NCBI RefSeq assembly: GCF_003259615.1
Contig: NZ_QLLR01000035.1
Span: forward strand, 1-57,838
Reading direction: 5' to 3'
Origin: Pedobacter cryoconitis
Lineage (GTDB): Bacteria; Bacteroidota; Bacteroidia; Sphingobacteriales; Sphingobacteriaceae
DNA: 57,838 nt
Made by a program: the position numbers and the translations under genes. The notes beneath the pieces are model-generated. The model saw nothing but the letters and a program-made list of their open reading frames with translations, was not told where the DNA came from and did not search any database. Below are positions 44,049 through 53,344 of this stretch, piece after piece; positions within the stretch are counted from its first letter, which is position 1; the number at the start of each line of letters is the position of its first letter.

Positions 44049-45293
44049 ATGATGAATTACCTGGATATACTAGATCAGGTCAGAGCGCATGTCTCAAACT
44101 TGTTTCACACGCATAAAGACGAGAGATTAACTTACCATAACTTGTTGCATACCGAGCAGGTTGTGAAGGCTGTAGTCAAAATAGCCAACCATTATCAACT
44201 GTCAGATCATGACTTTTTCGTGGTGAACGTAGCCGCGTGGTTCCATGACATCGGCTATCTGACCAGCTGTGAAAAGCATGAAGAGCGCGGCGCAGAATTA
44301 GCTAAAGATTTTTTAGAATCCAAAGGAGCGGAACCGGAATTAACTGGTTTGGTAAGCAATTGTATCCTGGCCACAAAAATGCCGCAGCGTCCGGTTGGAT
44401 TGTTAGAAGAGATTGTGTGTGATGCAGATCTTTTTCATTTGGGGAGTGAAGACTTTAAGGAGAGAAATAAACTGATCCGTAAAGAGGCTATTGCTTTTTC
44501 GGGCAGGGATATTGATAAAGAGGAATGGCGTGCAAAGACCATTGTGCTTTTTGAAATGCACCATTACCACACAGATTACTGTCAGGATTTGCTGGCAGCT
44601 AAAAAAGAATCAAATCTGAACGAATTGAGAGAAAAAGTATTTAAAGCTCATCATGGAAAAACAAAGGAGAAGGGGTTTCATGATTCAGCTCCGGTGAGTT
44701 CAGAAAAGCATACTGAAATAATTGTGGAGAAAAAAGATAAAGATAAGAAGCAAAAAAGTGACCGTCCTGATAAAGGGATAGAAACGATGTTCCGCATTTC
44801 TTCTGGTAACCACCAGCGGTTAAGTGATATGGCAGATAATAAAGCGCATATCATGATCTCTACCAATTCTATCATTTTGTCTGTTACCTTAAGTGTGCTG
44901 CTGCGTAAACTGGAAGATAATCCTCATTTGATCATTCCTACGCTGATCTTGTTGATTATTTGTGTGGTGACTATGGTATTCTCTATCCTGGCGACCAGGC
45001 CTACTGTTCCTCCGGGAACTTTCAGCCAGCAGGATATTGAAGAAAAAAAGGTGAATTTATTGTTCTTTGGTAATTTTTACAGGATGGCTTTGCCTGATTA
45101 TGTGAACGGGATGCAAAAAATGATGGAAGACAGAGAATTCTTGTATGGGAGTTTAATCCGTGATTTATATTCTCAGGGTGTAGTTTTAGGGCGTAAATAC
45201 CGTTTGCTGAGAATTGCCTATAATGTGTTTATGTTCGGTATTATTGCTGCCGTTCTTGCTTTTGTTATTGCCAGTGCGGTCGTAGCTTTATAA
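44049..45293 (+). CDS. HD phosphohydrolase fused to Pycsar-type membrane effector domain (PycTM)
   Basis: A 414-residue two-domain protein. Residues 1-200 form an HD domain: His34 in NLLHTEQVV, His66-Asp67 in AAWFHDIGYL, and Asp125 in CDADLFHLG. A Lys/Asp-rich linker (about 215-245) leads to a C-terminal domain with FRISSGNHQRLSDMADNKAH and IMISTNSIILSV, the hallmark of the PycTM family of Pycsar anti-phage effectors, with helices at about 271-285, 294-314 and 393-414. PycTM proteins are thought to damage the inner membrane on binding cCMP or cUMP. No pyrimidine cyclase is nearby. The frame opens at 44007, but ATG 44049 avoids overlap with tetR. Confidence 0.85.
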   Translation: MMNYLDILDQVRAHVSNLFHTHKDERLTYHNLLHTEQVVKAVVKIANHYQLSDHDFFVVNVAAWFHDIGYLTSCEKHEERGAELAKDFLESKGAEPELTGLVSNCILATKMPQRPVGLLEEIVCDADLFHLGSEDFKERNKLIRKEAIAFSGRDIDKEEWRAKTIVLFEMHHYHTDYCQDLLAAKKESNLNELREKVFKAHHGKTKEKGFHDSAPVSSEKHTEIIVEKKDKDKKQKSDRPDKGIETMFRISSGNHQRLSDMADNKAHIMISTNSIILSVTLSVLLRKLEDNPHLIIPTLILLIICVVTMVFSILATRPTVPPGTFSQQDIEEKKVNLLFFGNFYRMALPDYVNGMQKMMEDREFLYGSLIRDLYSQGVVLGRKYRLLRIAYNVFMFGIIAAVLAFVIASAVVAL

Positions 45294-45300
45294 AAATACG

Positions 45301-47364
45301 ATGACAGAATATACCTTTTTTAACCGTGACCTGAGCTGGTTAAGTTTTAATGAGCGCGTGCTGATGGAAGCCGAAAATGAGCAGGTCCCTTTATTGGAAC
45401 GCATCAGGTTTCTGTCTATTTATTCTTCCAATCTGGACGAGTTTTACCGGGTCAGGATGCCGGTTTTGATGGCTATTGATAATTTTGATGACAGTACCGG
45501 ATTAAATAATAACTATTATAAAGCTCAATTTCTAATTAATCAGCAGCAGCAAAGGTTCGGGCATTTACTGGCTAACCAGCTTTTACCTGCTTTAAAAGCA
45601 AAAGATATACATTGGTTATACAATGAGCCTGTTCCTGAATCCATAACAGATGAATTATCCCGGATCTTCTTTAATAAAGTACTGGCTTATATCAGGTTAT
45701 TTTCAGTAGCGAAGGATGAAGATGGTTTCTTTGCTGAAAATAACAGGCTGTACCAGGCCGTAATCCTGTCGGATGCTGCCGGTATAGAACGTCTGGAACT
45801 GATTACTATTCCTTCTGATGTGTTACCCAGATTATATGCGGTCAATAAACAGGGGGAGAAATATGTTGTTTTCCTGGATGATGTGATCAGAAATAACCTG
45901 AACTATCTTTTCCCTGCTGAAGAAATTAAAGGAGTCTTTAATATTAAGATTACCAGGAATGCGGAAATGAATATCAAAGAGGAAATCGAAGACCTGGATG
46001 AAGATATTACGATTGCACTGGAAAAAGAATTAAAGAAAAGGGATCTGGGGACGGCTACCAGGTTTTTATGTCAGCCGGGAATACCCCTGCGGCATCTTTA
46101 CAAGATTATTTATGCGCTTAACTTAGCCAATTCTTCGGTTGTAGAAGGTGGGTATTACCATAATATGAAGGACCTGAGTAATTTTCCTCTTCAGGAAACC
46201 GGATTAAACTATCCGAAGTGGCCGGCATTGCCGAACCTGCTGCTGAAAAAGGAAGACACTCTTTTTGAACAAATCTTTAAAAGGGATTTGATGGTTCATG
46301 TTCCTTATCAGAATTATGATCCAATACTAAGATTCTTCAATGAAGCTGCAAATGATAGTTTTACGGAAGAAATTTATGTAACGCTTTACCGGGTTGCAGA
46401 TAATTCCAGAATTGTCAATGCGCTGATGACTGCGGCTAAAAATGGGAAAAAGGTTGCTGTGATGGTGGAGCTGAAAGCCAGGTTTGATGAAGCTAATAAT
46501 ATCAAATGGGCTTCCCGGATGAAGGCTGCGGGCGTAAAAATTATTTATAGCAACAAAGAATTGAAGGTACACGCGAAGGTGGCACTGGTTAAAAGAACGG
46601 TCAGGAACCAAAGCCATTACCTTGGGCTGCTGGCTACAGGTAATCTGAACGAATCAACAGCCCGTTTTTATACCGATCATATTTTATTAACGGCGAACCA
46701 GGCTATGCTCGAAGAGCTGAAACAGCTATTTGGTTTCCTGAGCAAGAAAAAGAAAAAACCACAACTTGAAGACGCGATTAATTTTGAACATTTACTGGTT
46801 GCACAATTCAATTTGCAGCAACGGTTTCTGGCATTAATAGACCGGGAAATCAGCAATGCTAAAAAGGGGTTATCTTCAGGAATAGTGATCAAAATGAATA
46901 ATCTGGAAGAGCGGGTCTTAATTTCCAAGCTTTATGAGGCTTCCTCTGCGGGCATAAAAATACAATTGATTGTACGCAGTGTTTGTTGTTTGATCCCTGG
47001 AATTGAAGGGCAAAGTGAGAACATTACCGTAAAACGTATCGTAGATAAGTACCTGGAACACGGCAGGATCTTTCTTTTCCATAACAACGGGGAAAAGGAG
47101 CTTTATATGGGATCGGCCGACTGGATGAACCGGAATATTTACGGAAGAATAGAAGTCTGTTTCCCAATCTACGATCAGGAATTAAAAATAAGACTGATAG
47201 AAATCTTAAATTTACAATTAAACGATACTGTTCAGGCAGTTGAACTTAACAACGAGCTGCAAAATAACTATTGTGCTGGTGAGCACAAAATCCGCTCTCA
47301 GCAGGCTATTTATAGTTTCCTGGAAGAGACTACCGCACATACCATTGAACATAACGCATCATGA
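45301..47364 (+). CDS. ppk1: Polyphosphate kinase 1
   Basis: A 687-residue enzyme that reversibly polymerises the ATP gamma-phosphate into polyphosphate. All domains are present: the N domain (FNRDLSWLSFNERVLMEA), head domain, and the two phospholipase-D-like C domains with the phosphorylated His424 (KELKVHAKVAL) and the second catalytic His587 (LEHGRIFLF). Length is usual (about 690). It starts 7 bases after the HD-PycTM gene and overlaps the lipoprotein gene by 4 bases (ATGA), so it belongs to an operon. Confidence 0.96.
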   Translation: MTEYTFFNRDLSWLSFNERVLMEAENEQVPLLERIRFLSIYSSNLDEFYRVRMPVLMAIDNFDDSTGLNNNYYKAQFLINQQQQRFGHLLANQLLPALKAKDIHWLYNEPVPESITDELSRIFFNKVLAYIRLFSVAKDEDGFFAENNRLYQAVILSDAAGIERLELITIPSDVLPRLYAVNKQGEKYVVFLDDVIRNNLNYLFPAEEIKGVFNIKITRNAEMNIKEEIEDLDEDITIALEKELKKRDLGTATRFLCQPGIPLRHLYKIIYALNLANSSVVEGGYYHNMKDLSNFPLQETGLNYPKWPALPNLLLKKEDTLFEQIFKRDLMVHVPYQNYDPILRFFNEAANDSFTEEIYVTLYRVADNSRIVNALMTAAKNGKKVAVMVELKARFDEANNIKWASRMKAAGVKIIYSNKELKVHAKVALVKRTVRNQSHYLGLLATGNLNESTARFYTDHILLTANQAMLEELKQLFGFLSKKKKKPQLEDAINFEHLLVAQFNLQQRFLALIDREISNAKKGLSSGIVIKMNNLEERVLISKLYEASSAGIKIQLIVRSVCCLIPGIEGQSENITVKRIVDKYLEHGRIFLFHNNGEKELYMGSADWMNRNIYGRIEVCFPIYDQELKIRLIEILNLQLNDTVQAVELNNELQNNYCAGEHKIRSQQAIYSFLEETTAHTIEHNAS

Positions 47365-48230
47365 AAGCAATTCTTAAAAAGATGAGTTACCTTTTGCCGC
47401 TACTGATACTTATCGGTTTTTATGCTTGTAAGCCAGCAAAACAATCTTATTCAAGCCCTAAAGGATATGATTTCAATCATCCTGAGAAATTTATCATGCC
47501 TGAAAGTTTGCATGAGATTTCTGGAATTGCTTTTTACAAAGGTAAAAGTGACACCGTTTATTCTATACAGGATGAGGAAGGCCGTCTTTACAGACAAGCC
47601 TGGGGGAATAAAAAGCAGCAGCATGCAGTTTTTGGTAAAAAGGGAGATTATGAAGATCTGGCCATTTTGAATGAGACGGTCATTATTTTAAGAAGTGACG
47701 GTACACTTTTTACTTTTCCTTTTACGGAGGCTATTCAAAAGAAAGTGCGAAATGTCAAAGAATGGAACGATATGCTGCCAGATGGTGAATACGAGAGTAT
47801 TTATGCCGACCAGCAAACCAACCAGGTTTATCTGCTGTGTAAAAACTGTAAAGGAGATAAAAAAAGTCAGACGATGTCTGGTTCTATTTTTACTTATAAT
47901 CCGGTGAAAAAGGAATTGATTGCTTCGGGGAATTTTTCTATGGATCTGGGCGAACTGGTATCTTCCGGACAGATTTTGAAAACCGGGTTAAAAGCTTCTG
48001 CATTAACAAAAGATCCGCATTCAGGAGACTGGTACATTCTTTCTTCGGTGAATAAACTGTTGGTGGTAGCGGGCCCGGACTGGAAAGTTAAAAGCGTACA
48101 CCGTTTAAATTCGGCAACGTTTGACCAGCCCGAGGGCATAGCTTTTGACAACCAGATGAACCTGTACATTTCTAATGAAGGGGATGAACTGAGTTCGGGA
48201 AATATTTTAAAGTTTAAACGTAAACCATGA
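47361..48230 (+). CDS. SdiA-regulated-like lipoprotein, beta-propeller type
   Basis: A 289-residue lipoprotein with signal peptide and lipobox GFYAC, Cys at about residue 23. The body has repeated strand motifs (EISGIAFYKGKSDTVYSIQDEEG; DYEDLAILNETVIIL; QPEGIAFDNQMNLYISNEG), like the SdiA-regulated/NHL propeller family. The function of these proteins is unknown. Its start overlaps the end of ppk1, so it is translated from the same message. It probably faces the periplasm at the outer membrane. Confidence 0.75.
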   Translation: MKAILKKMSYLLPLLILIGFYACKPAKQSYSSPKGYDFNHPEKFIMPESLHEISGIAFYKGKSDTVYSIQDEEGRLYRQAWGNKKQQHAVFGKKGDYEDLAILNETVIILRSDGTLFTFPFTEAIQKKVRNVKEWNDMLPDGEYESIYADQQTNQVYLLCKNCKGDKKSQTMSGSIFTYNPVKKELIASGNFSMDLGELVSSGQILKTGLKASALTKDPHSGDWYILSSVNKLLVVAGPDWKVKSVHRLNSATFDQPEGIAFDNQMNLYISNEGDELSSGNILKFKRKP

Positions 48231-48319
48231 GAATCTGCGTAAATTTATATAAACGCCAATCACAACCCGGTTAAAAAGGTTTGGATTGAATTAATGACTC
48301 TTATAATTGAAAATAAAAA

Positions 48320-50674
48320 ATGCAGGCAATAACGATTGACTTTAACAAGTACGTGTGCGGGGATGAGGTAAATGGGATGAAGGCAGATATACGGCTTTCT
48401 TTAAAACCATTCATCAATTTTCTGACGGAAAAGATTAAAGTAGAAAAGACAGCCAAAATTAATTTCTACAACTATCTGCTGGAGCAGTTTTCTGCTTTTC
48501 CAGAGTTGATGGACCCAATCCCTGCTGCCAATGTAGCTAAATACAATCACCTGTATGAACTGATTTATACCGCACTGTCTCCTATTATCAACGATGAGAA
48601 AGAGCAGCTTTGGGCTTTAAGTAAACCGGTTTGCCCATGTTTTCACTACGGCACGAATGCTTTTTATAAGGTGCTGCTGGATGACAGAAAAGAAGGCCTG
48701 AATACAGATCTGGCCTTACCTTCTCAGCAGGAAATGCAAAAGACGATGCTGACCACGCTGTACAATCTCGTGCTGCAAAAGTTTTACAACTTTAGCCTGG
48801 GAACAGATCAGCATATTATTAAATCTATTGTTGACCATGATACACAGTTAGTAAAATATTACAAATTAAACATAGATACCCGTTTTGTAGAATTGACCAG
48901 TACTAAGGCCTTACCTGAGCTGACACTTCAAAATGTAAAGGAGTATATGCAGGATGAAACTAACAGCCTGGATACCCTGATGAATTTATTGCCTTCGGAA
49001 ATGTTCCGTGTAGAAGGGATCTCCATTGTAAGTTTAGTAGATATTACTGCAGAATACGCATTGGAGTCTATTAAAAATGCGATTATATCGCACAATCAAT
49101 GTCAGGTAGGATGGAGTACAGCTTCAATTTCTACAGCACTGAAATCTTTAGTAGGCAGTGATCAGATTTCCTTCGGACTATTGCCTTATTTAAAATTGAA
49201 CGATAAGCTCTTACCTTATTTTCATGAGGGTTTTCAAAGTGTAATTATTCAGCAGGCTAAACTGAATGGGGTAAGTGAAGCAGAATATTCTAAACTTGTA
49301 GAAGGCTTTGTTGCGAATCCAAGAAGGCTGATCTTTCCTGAGATTAATATCGAAGAATATTCGGCCTTTCCAATGCTGAAGCTGGTTGCAGATTCAGGAA
49401 TTAAGGCTTATGCTATTTTTCCATTGTACTATAATGCACGGCTGATCGGCTGTCTGGAACTTTATACGAAAGACAGTGCTGCTTTCAATGGGAATACTTT
49501 ATCCAGAATTGAAAGCGCATTTCCTTTACTTGCGCAACTGTACCAAAATATTATTGTTGATTTTAACAATGAGATCACGTCTATTGTAACAGATAAATTT
49601 ACAGCCCTGCAATCTTCTGTAGGATGGCGTTTCAACGAGGTTGCTTACAATTATATGCAATCTGGTGGGTGGAAGAAAGACCTTCCTATTGAGCCCGTTT
49701 ATTTTAAGGATGTACATCCTTTTTATGGGGCAATTGATATTAGGAATTCCAGTATTGAAAGAAACCTGATGATCCGGAAAGATTTATTTGCACACTTTGA
49801 GATTCTGGAAACGGCATTGGGAAACCTGAAAGCTGTTATTCCTGAAATTGTAGCAGATGATTTTCCAAGACAGCAATCTTCCTGGGACCATAAAGGTTTT
49901 GATGAGATCTCTGATCGGGAAATCATGAAAACTGATGACTATTTACAACATCAGCTTCCTCCATATCTGAACGTGCTTAAAGAAATATATCCTGAAGCTG
50001 AAGGCATTATCAATGAATATTTTGAGCTGACACGCCAGGGGGGCAGGATCTTTGAAAACAGGGATAATTATGAACAGAGTATGCAGGCCATCAATAAGGC
50101 AGTCAATAAACACCTGGATCAGTTCAATGCAGAATTACAGCAGCTACATCCTTGTTATTTTGAGAAATTCAGAACTGACGGGGTAGAGTTTGATATTTAC
50201 CTGGGACATTCGATTGCCCCTGACAGAGAATTCGGCGATGATCTGGTGGCCGATTTCCGGCTGAGACAATTGAAAGCCATTGCGGAAATTACTAAACTCA
50301 CGCATGAGCTGAAGCCAACCTTACCCATTCATTTGGAAACGACACAATTGATCTTTGTTTATGAAAAGATCATTGATATTAGCTTCCGGATTGATGAACA
50401 GCGATTTGATGTGGAAGGAAGTTACAATATCAGGTATCAGATGGTGAAGAAAAGAATTGACAAAGCACATGTCAAAGAAAGTTCAGAGCGGCTGACTCAA
50501 CCGGGTAAAATAGCAATCGTCTATTTCAATGGCGCAGAGGCAGATGAATACCTGGGTTATATCCATAAATTACAGCAACAGGGAATACTGACTGATCAGG
50601 TAGAAAACCTGGAGGTAGAAGAATTACAAGGCGTTGAAGGACTTAAAGCATTGCGGGTGACAGTCGCCGTTTAA
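48320..50674 (+). CDS. Large GAF-like domain protein of unknown function
   Basis: A 784-residue soluble protein without signal peptide or membrane helices. About residues 230-410 resemble a GAF fold, with FPMLKLVADSGIKAYAIFPL then YNARLIGCLELYTKDSAAF typical of its strand-helix order. The remaining N- and C-terminal thirds are helical and not recognised. No kinase, cyclase or DNA-binding domain could be seen. GAF domains bind small ligands including cyclic nucleotides, which is of interest beside an HD-PycTM protein, but no ligand can be inferred. It is 89 bases after the lipoprotein gene and 11 before the next. Confidence 0.65.
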   Translation: MQAITIDFNKYVCGDEVNGMKADIRLSLKPFINFLTEKIKVEKTAKINFYNYLLEQFSAFPELMDPIPAANVAKYNHLYELIYTALSPIINDEKEQLWALSKPVCPCFHYGTNAFYKVLLDDRKEGLNTDLALPSQQEMQKTMLTTLYNLVLQKFYNFSLGTDQHIIKSIVDHDTQLVKYYKLNIDTRFVELTSTKALPELTLQNVKEYMQDETNSLDTLMNLLPSEMFRVEGISIVSLVDITAEYALESIKNAIISHNQCQVGWSTASISTALKSLVGSDQISFGLLPYLKLNDKLLPYFHEGFQSVIIQQAKLNGVSEAEYSKLVEGFVANPRRLIFPEINIEEYSAFPMLKLVADSGIKAYAIFPLYYNARLIGCLELYTKDSAAFNGNTLSRIESAFPLLAQLYQNIIVDFNNEITSIVTDKFTALQSSVGWRFNEVAYNYMQSGGWKKDLPIEPVYFKDVHPFYGAIDIRNSSIERNLMIRKDLFAHFEILETALGNLKAVIPEIVADDFPRQQSSWDHKGFDEISDREIMKTDDYLQHQLPPYLNVLKEIYPEAEGIINEYFELTRQGGRIFENRDNYEQSMQAINKAVNKHLDQFNAELQQLHPCYFEKFRTDGVEFDIYLGHSIAPDREFGDDLVADFRLRQLKAIAEITKLTHELKPTLPIHLETTQLIFVYEKIIDISFRIDEQRFDVEGSYNIRYQMVKKRIDKAHVKESSERLTQPGKIAIVYFNGAEADEYLGYIHKLQQQGILTDQVENLEVEELQGVEGLKALRVTVAV

Positions 50675-50685
50675 AAACAGATTAA

Positions 50686-53280
50686 ATGATCATAATTTCC
50701 AGAAAGAATAAAATAAACCTGACAGTATCATTAACTACTCTGTTTTTTAGTTTTCCGCTATTTACTTTAGCACAGCTGCAGCATACAAAGGATTCTATTA
50801 CTGTGGCGATTGCTCCTGAATATGACGCAGTATCCAAAACACACCGTTTCTTTTTAGGTGAAAATTACCGTAAGCAGTGGGCTACGCCTGTAAAAATGCG
50901 GATCGTTGATTTGCAGAAGGAACAGGGAGGAATGAAATTCCTGCAAATGGGCGGAGGTATGCAAACCCGGTCTATGCGTTTAGAAGATGCTTCGGGCAGA
51001 GAATGGGTATTAAGAACGGTACAAAAGTATTCTGAAAGAGGTTTACCTGAAAATCTCAGGGCGACCATTGCAAAAGACATTGTACAGGATCAGATCTCTA
51101 CGAGTCACCCTTATTCTGCATTGATTGTTCCTCCGTTAGCTGAGGCGCTTGACCTTCCGCATGCGAATCCCGAAATTGTATATGTTGGGGACGATCCGGC
51201 ATTAGGTGAGTACAGAAAGGATTTTGCCAACGCGGTTTATCTGCTGGAAGAGCGTATGCCTACAGGCTATGAGAAAAGTGATAATACAATCAAAGCACAG
51301 CGAAAAGTAGAAGAGGACAATGATATTCATTTTAATCAAAAATTGGTATTAAGAGCAAGGTTACTTGATTTTATTGTTGGAGACTGGGACAGACATGAAG
51401 ACAATTGGAGGTGGCTGAAGCTGGAAGATAAAAAAGGGGATAAGGAATATGTTCCTGTTCCGCGTGACCGGGATAAAGTTTTTTTTAAGTCTTCTGGTGT
51501 ATTTCCGTGGATACTTTCTCATCAATGGCTGAATGCTAAACACCAGCCTTATGAGCCAAATATCAGGGCTGTTGACCAGTGGAATTTTTATCAGCGTTAT
51601 TTTGACAGATATTTCCTGAGCGGACTGAGTGAAAAAGACTGGCAGGAAGAAATCAGCTATGTGCAGGAAAAACTGACTCCCGCCATCTTAAGGAAATCAA
51701 TGTTGTTAATGCCGGCTATTATTTTTGCGCAAGGTGGAGAGCAGACGTTGCAAATTATGATTGCCAGGAAAGATAACCTGGAAAAAAGTGCAATGACTTA
51801 TTATCGTTTCCTTGCAACTACAGTTGAAATCCCTGCTTCTGATAAAAGGGAATTCTTTGAGGTGAACCATAAAAAAAATGGGCGCATCGAACTGACGGTT
51901 AGAAATATTAAAAAAACTGGTGAAACAGGCAGAAAGTTATATCACCGCACTTTTGACCCTAAGTTAACCCGGGAAATCAGGTTATATGGAATGGGGGGGG
52001 ACGATATTTTTGAAGTTACCGGAGAAACGAAATCACCGATCAAAGTCCGTATGATTGGTGGAGATGGCAATGATAAGTTTGAAATTGCAAAGGAGCTGAA
52101 CCATAAATCGAATACTTATATCTATGACCGTTCGGACGAACAGAATGAAATTCCGGCTGCCGGTGTTGCCAAACTTCGTTTATCAACTGATACCAGTGTA
52201 AATCAATACAATAAAAGAAGCTTTGTATTTGATCAGTTTGGCCCGCTTTTTCATGTGAATTACAACATTGACCAGGGGATACAGGCAGGTGTGGGGCTGA
52301 TTCTGGAGAAACAGGGTTTCAGAAAAACTCCTTATGCGTCTCACCAGGAATTTTGGGTAGATTATTCAACGGGTAGAAAATCCTTTATCTTAAGTTATGC
52401 GGGAGACTTTAAAAAAGCAATCGGAAATACTAATTTAAAGGTCAATGCGAACCTGCTCGGGCCAAATAACCTGAGTAACTTTTTTGGCCTGGGTAATGAA
52501 ACTGCTTTTATTAAAGAGTATCCTAAAGGGATGTCTTATTACAGAAACCGATATGATTACCTGACGGCAGATTTCCAAGCTTACAAAAAAGTGGATAAAT
52601 GGACAATTGGCGGGGGACTGGCCACAGAATATTATACGAGCAGCCGCTCAGCAAATGAAAACCGGTTCCTGAATGATTTTAATCAGAGTAATCCGGAAGA
52701 ATCAGTTTTCTCGGATCGTGTTTATGCAGGGCTGATCACTGAAGTCAAATATGATTCCAGGGATAATATTTCCATCCCTAAAAAGGGAATGTACTGGAAT
52801 ACCAGGATTACTGCTAACCAGCAGCTTAATGGTGATCAGGAACGTTACGGAAAAATACAATCTGAATTCCGTTATTATCTGAATCCAGGACAGTCTGGTT
52901 TTGTAATCGCCAATCGTCTGGGTGGCGGTACAACAGTTGGAAACCCCGAGTTTTTCCAGCAGATGCAGTTAGGTGGTGTACATAATTTGCGTGGTTTCCA
53001 TACGAACCGCTTTACAGGGAAATCTATGTTATATTACAATCTTGATCTGCGTTTGAAGTTGTTTGATTTTACTTCTTACATCGTACCGGGTTCATTAGGG
53101 CTTTTAGGTTTTAATGACGTAGGACGTGTATGGGTGCCGGGACAAACTTCCAATCAGTGGCATCATGGTTATGGAGGCGGAATTTATATTGTTCCGGCAG
53201 ATTTAATTCTGATCCAGGCTGCTGTTGGCTTTTCAAAAGAAAGTACGATGCCTTATATCTCTGTAGGGTTTAATTTCTAG
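50686..53280 (+). CDS. Kinase-like domain fused to Omp85/BamA-type outer membrane barrel
   Basis: An 864-residue exported protein. Signal peptide about 1-29 (cut before LQHTKDS). Residues about 95-300 look like a kinase fold of the HipA/FAM20/PI-kinase kind: E190 in LLEERMPTGY, catalytic-loop-like GDWDRHEDNW (Asp235, His237, Asn240) and PRDRDKVF (Asp261, Asp263) as metal site. Residues about 430-475 have two RTX-like turns (GMGGDD, GGDGND). The C-terminal part (about 510-864) is a surface-antigen-type barrel with LRGF at 768-771 and a final Phe. The whole protein would sit in the outer membrane with the kinase-like part in the periplasm or outside. ATP supply there is unclear, so it may be a pseudokinase. 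Confidence 0.75.
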   Translation: MIIISRKNKINLTVSLTTLFFSFPLFTLAQLQHTKDSITVAIAPEYDAVSKTHRFFLGENYRKQWATPVKMRIVDLQKEQGGMKFLQMGGGMQTRSMRLEDASGREWVLRTVQKYSERGLPENLRATIAKDIVQDQISTSHPYSALIVPPLAEALDLPHANPEIVYVGDDPALGEYRKDFANAVYLLEERMPTGYEKSDNTIKAQRKVEEDNDIHFNQKLVLRARLLDFIVGDWDRHEDNWRWLKLEDKKGDKEYVPVPRDRDKVFFKSSGVFPWILSHQWLNAKHQPYEPNIRAVDQWNFYQRYFDRYFLSGLSEKDWQEEISYVQEKLTPAILRKSMLLMPAIIFAQGGEQTLQIMIARKDNLEKSAMTYYRFLATTVEIPASDKREFFEVNHKKNGRIELTVRNIKKTGETGRKLYHRTFDPKLTREIRLYGMGGDDIFEVTGETKSPIKVRMIGGDGNDKFEIAKELNHKSNTYIYDRSDEQNEIPAAGVAKLRLSTDTSVNQYNKRSFVFDQFGPLFHVNYNIDQGIQAGVGLILEKQGFRKTPYASHQEFWVDYSTGRKSFILSYAGDFKKAIGNTNLKVNANLLGPNNLSNFFGLGNETAFIKEYPKGMSYYRNRYDYLTADFQAYKKVDKWTIGGGLATEYYTSSRSANENRFLNDFNQSNPEESVFSDRVYAGLITEVKYDSRDNISIPKKGMYWNTRITANQQLNGDQERYGKIQSEFRYYLNPGQSGFVIANRLGGGTTVGNPEFFQQMQLGGVHNLRGFHTNRFTGKSMLYYNLDLRLKLFDFTSYIVPGSLGLLGFNDVGRVWVPGQTSNQWHHGYGGGIYIVPADLILIQAAVGFSKESTMPYISVGFNF

Positions 53281-53285
53281 GATTT

Positions 53286-53340
53286 TATTTTAAAGCTGCC
53301 GGAACAATACTTGTTTCTTTTAACCGGCAGCTTTAAAATA
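53286..53340. terminator. Strong bidirectional intrinsic terminator
   Basis: A perfect 17-base inverted repeat (53286-53302 and 53324-53340) encloses a 21-base loop between two convergent genes. Its GC core (GCTGCCGG) is flanked by A/T runs on both sides, so it can end transcription from both strands. Confidence 0.85.
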
Positions 53341-53344
53341 CAAC

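Noticed and set aside
44049..45293. Complete Pycsar anti-phage system
   Set aside because: Only the effector-type domain is present; no pyrimidine cyclase gene is adjacent, so a full system is not claimed.
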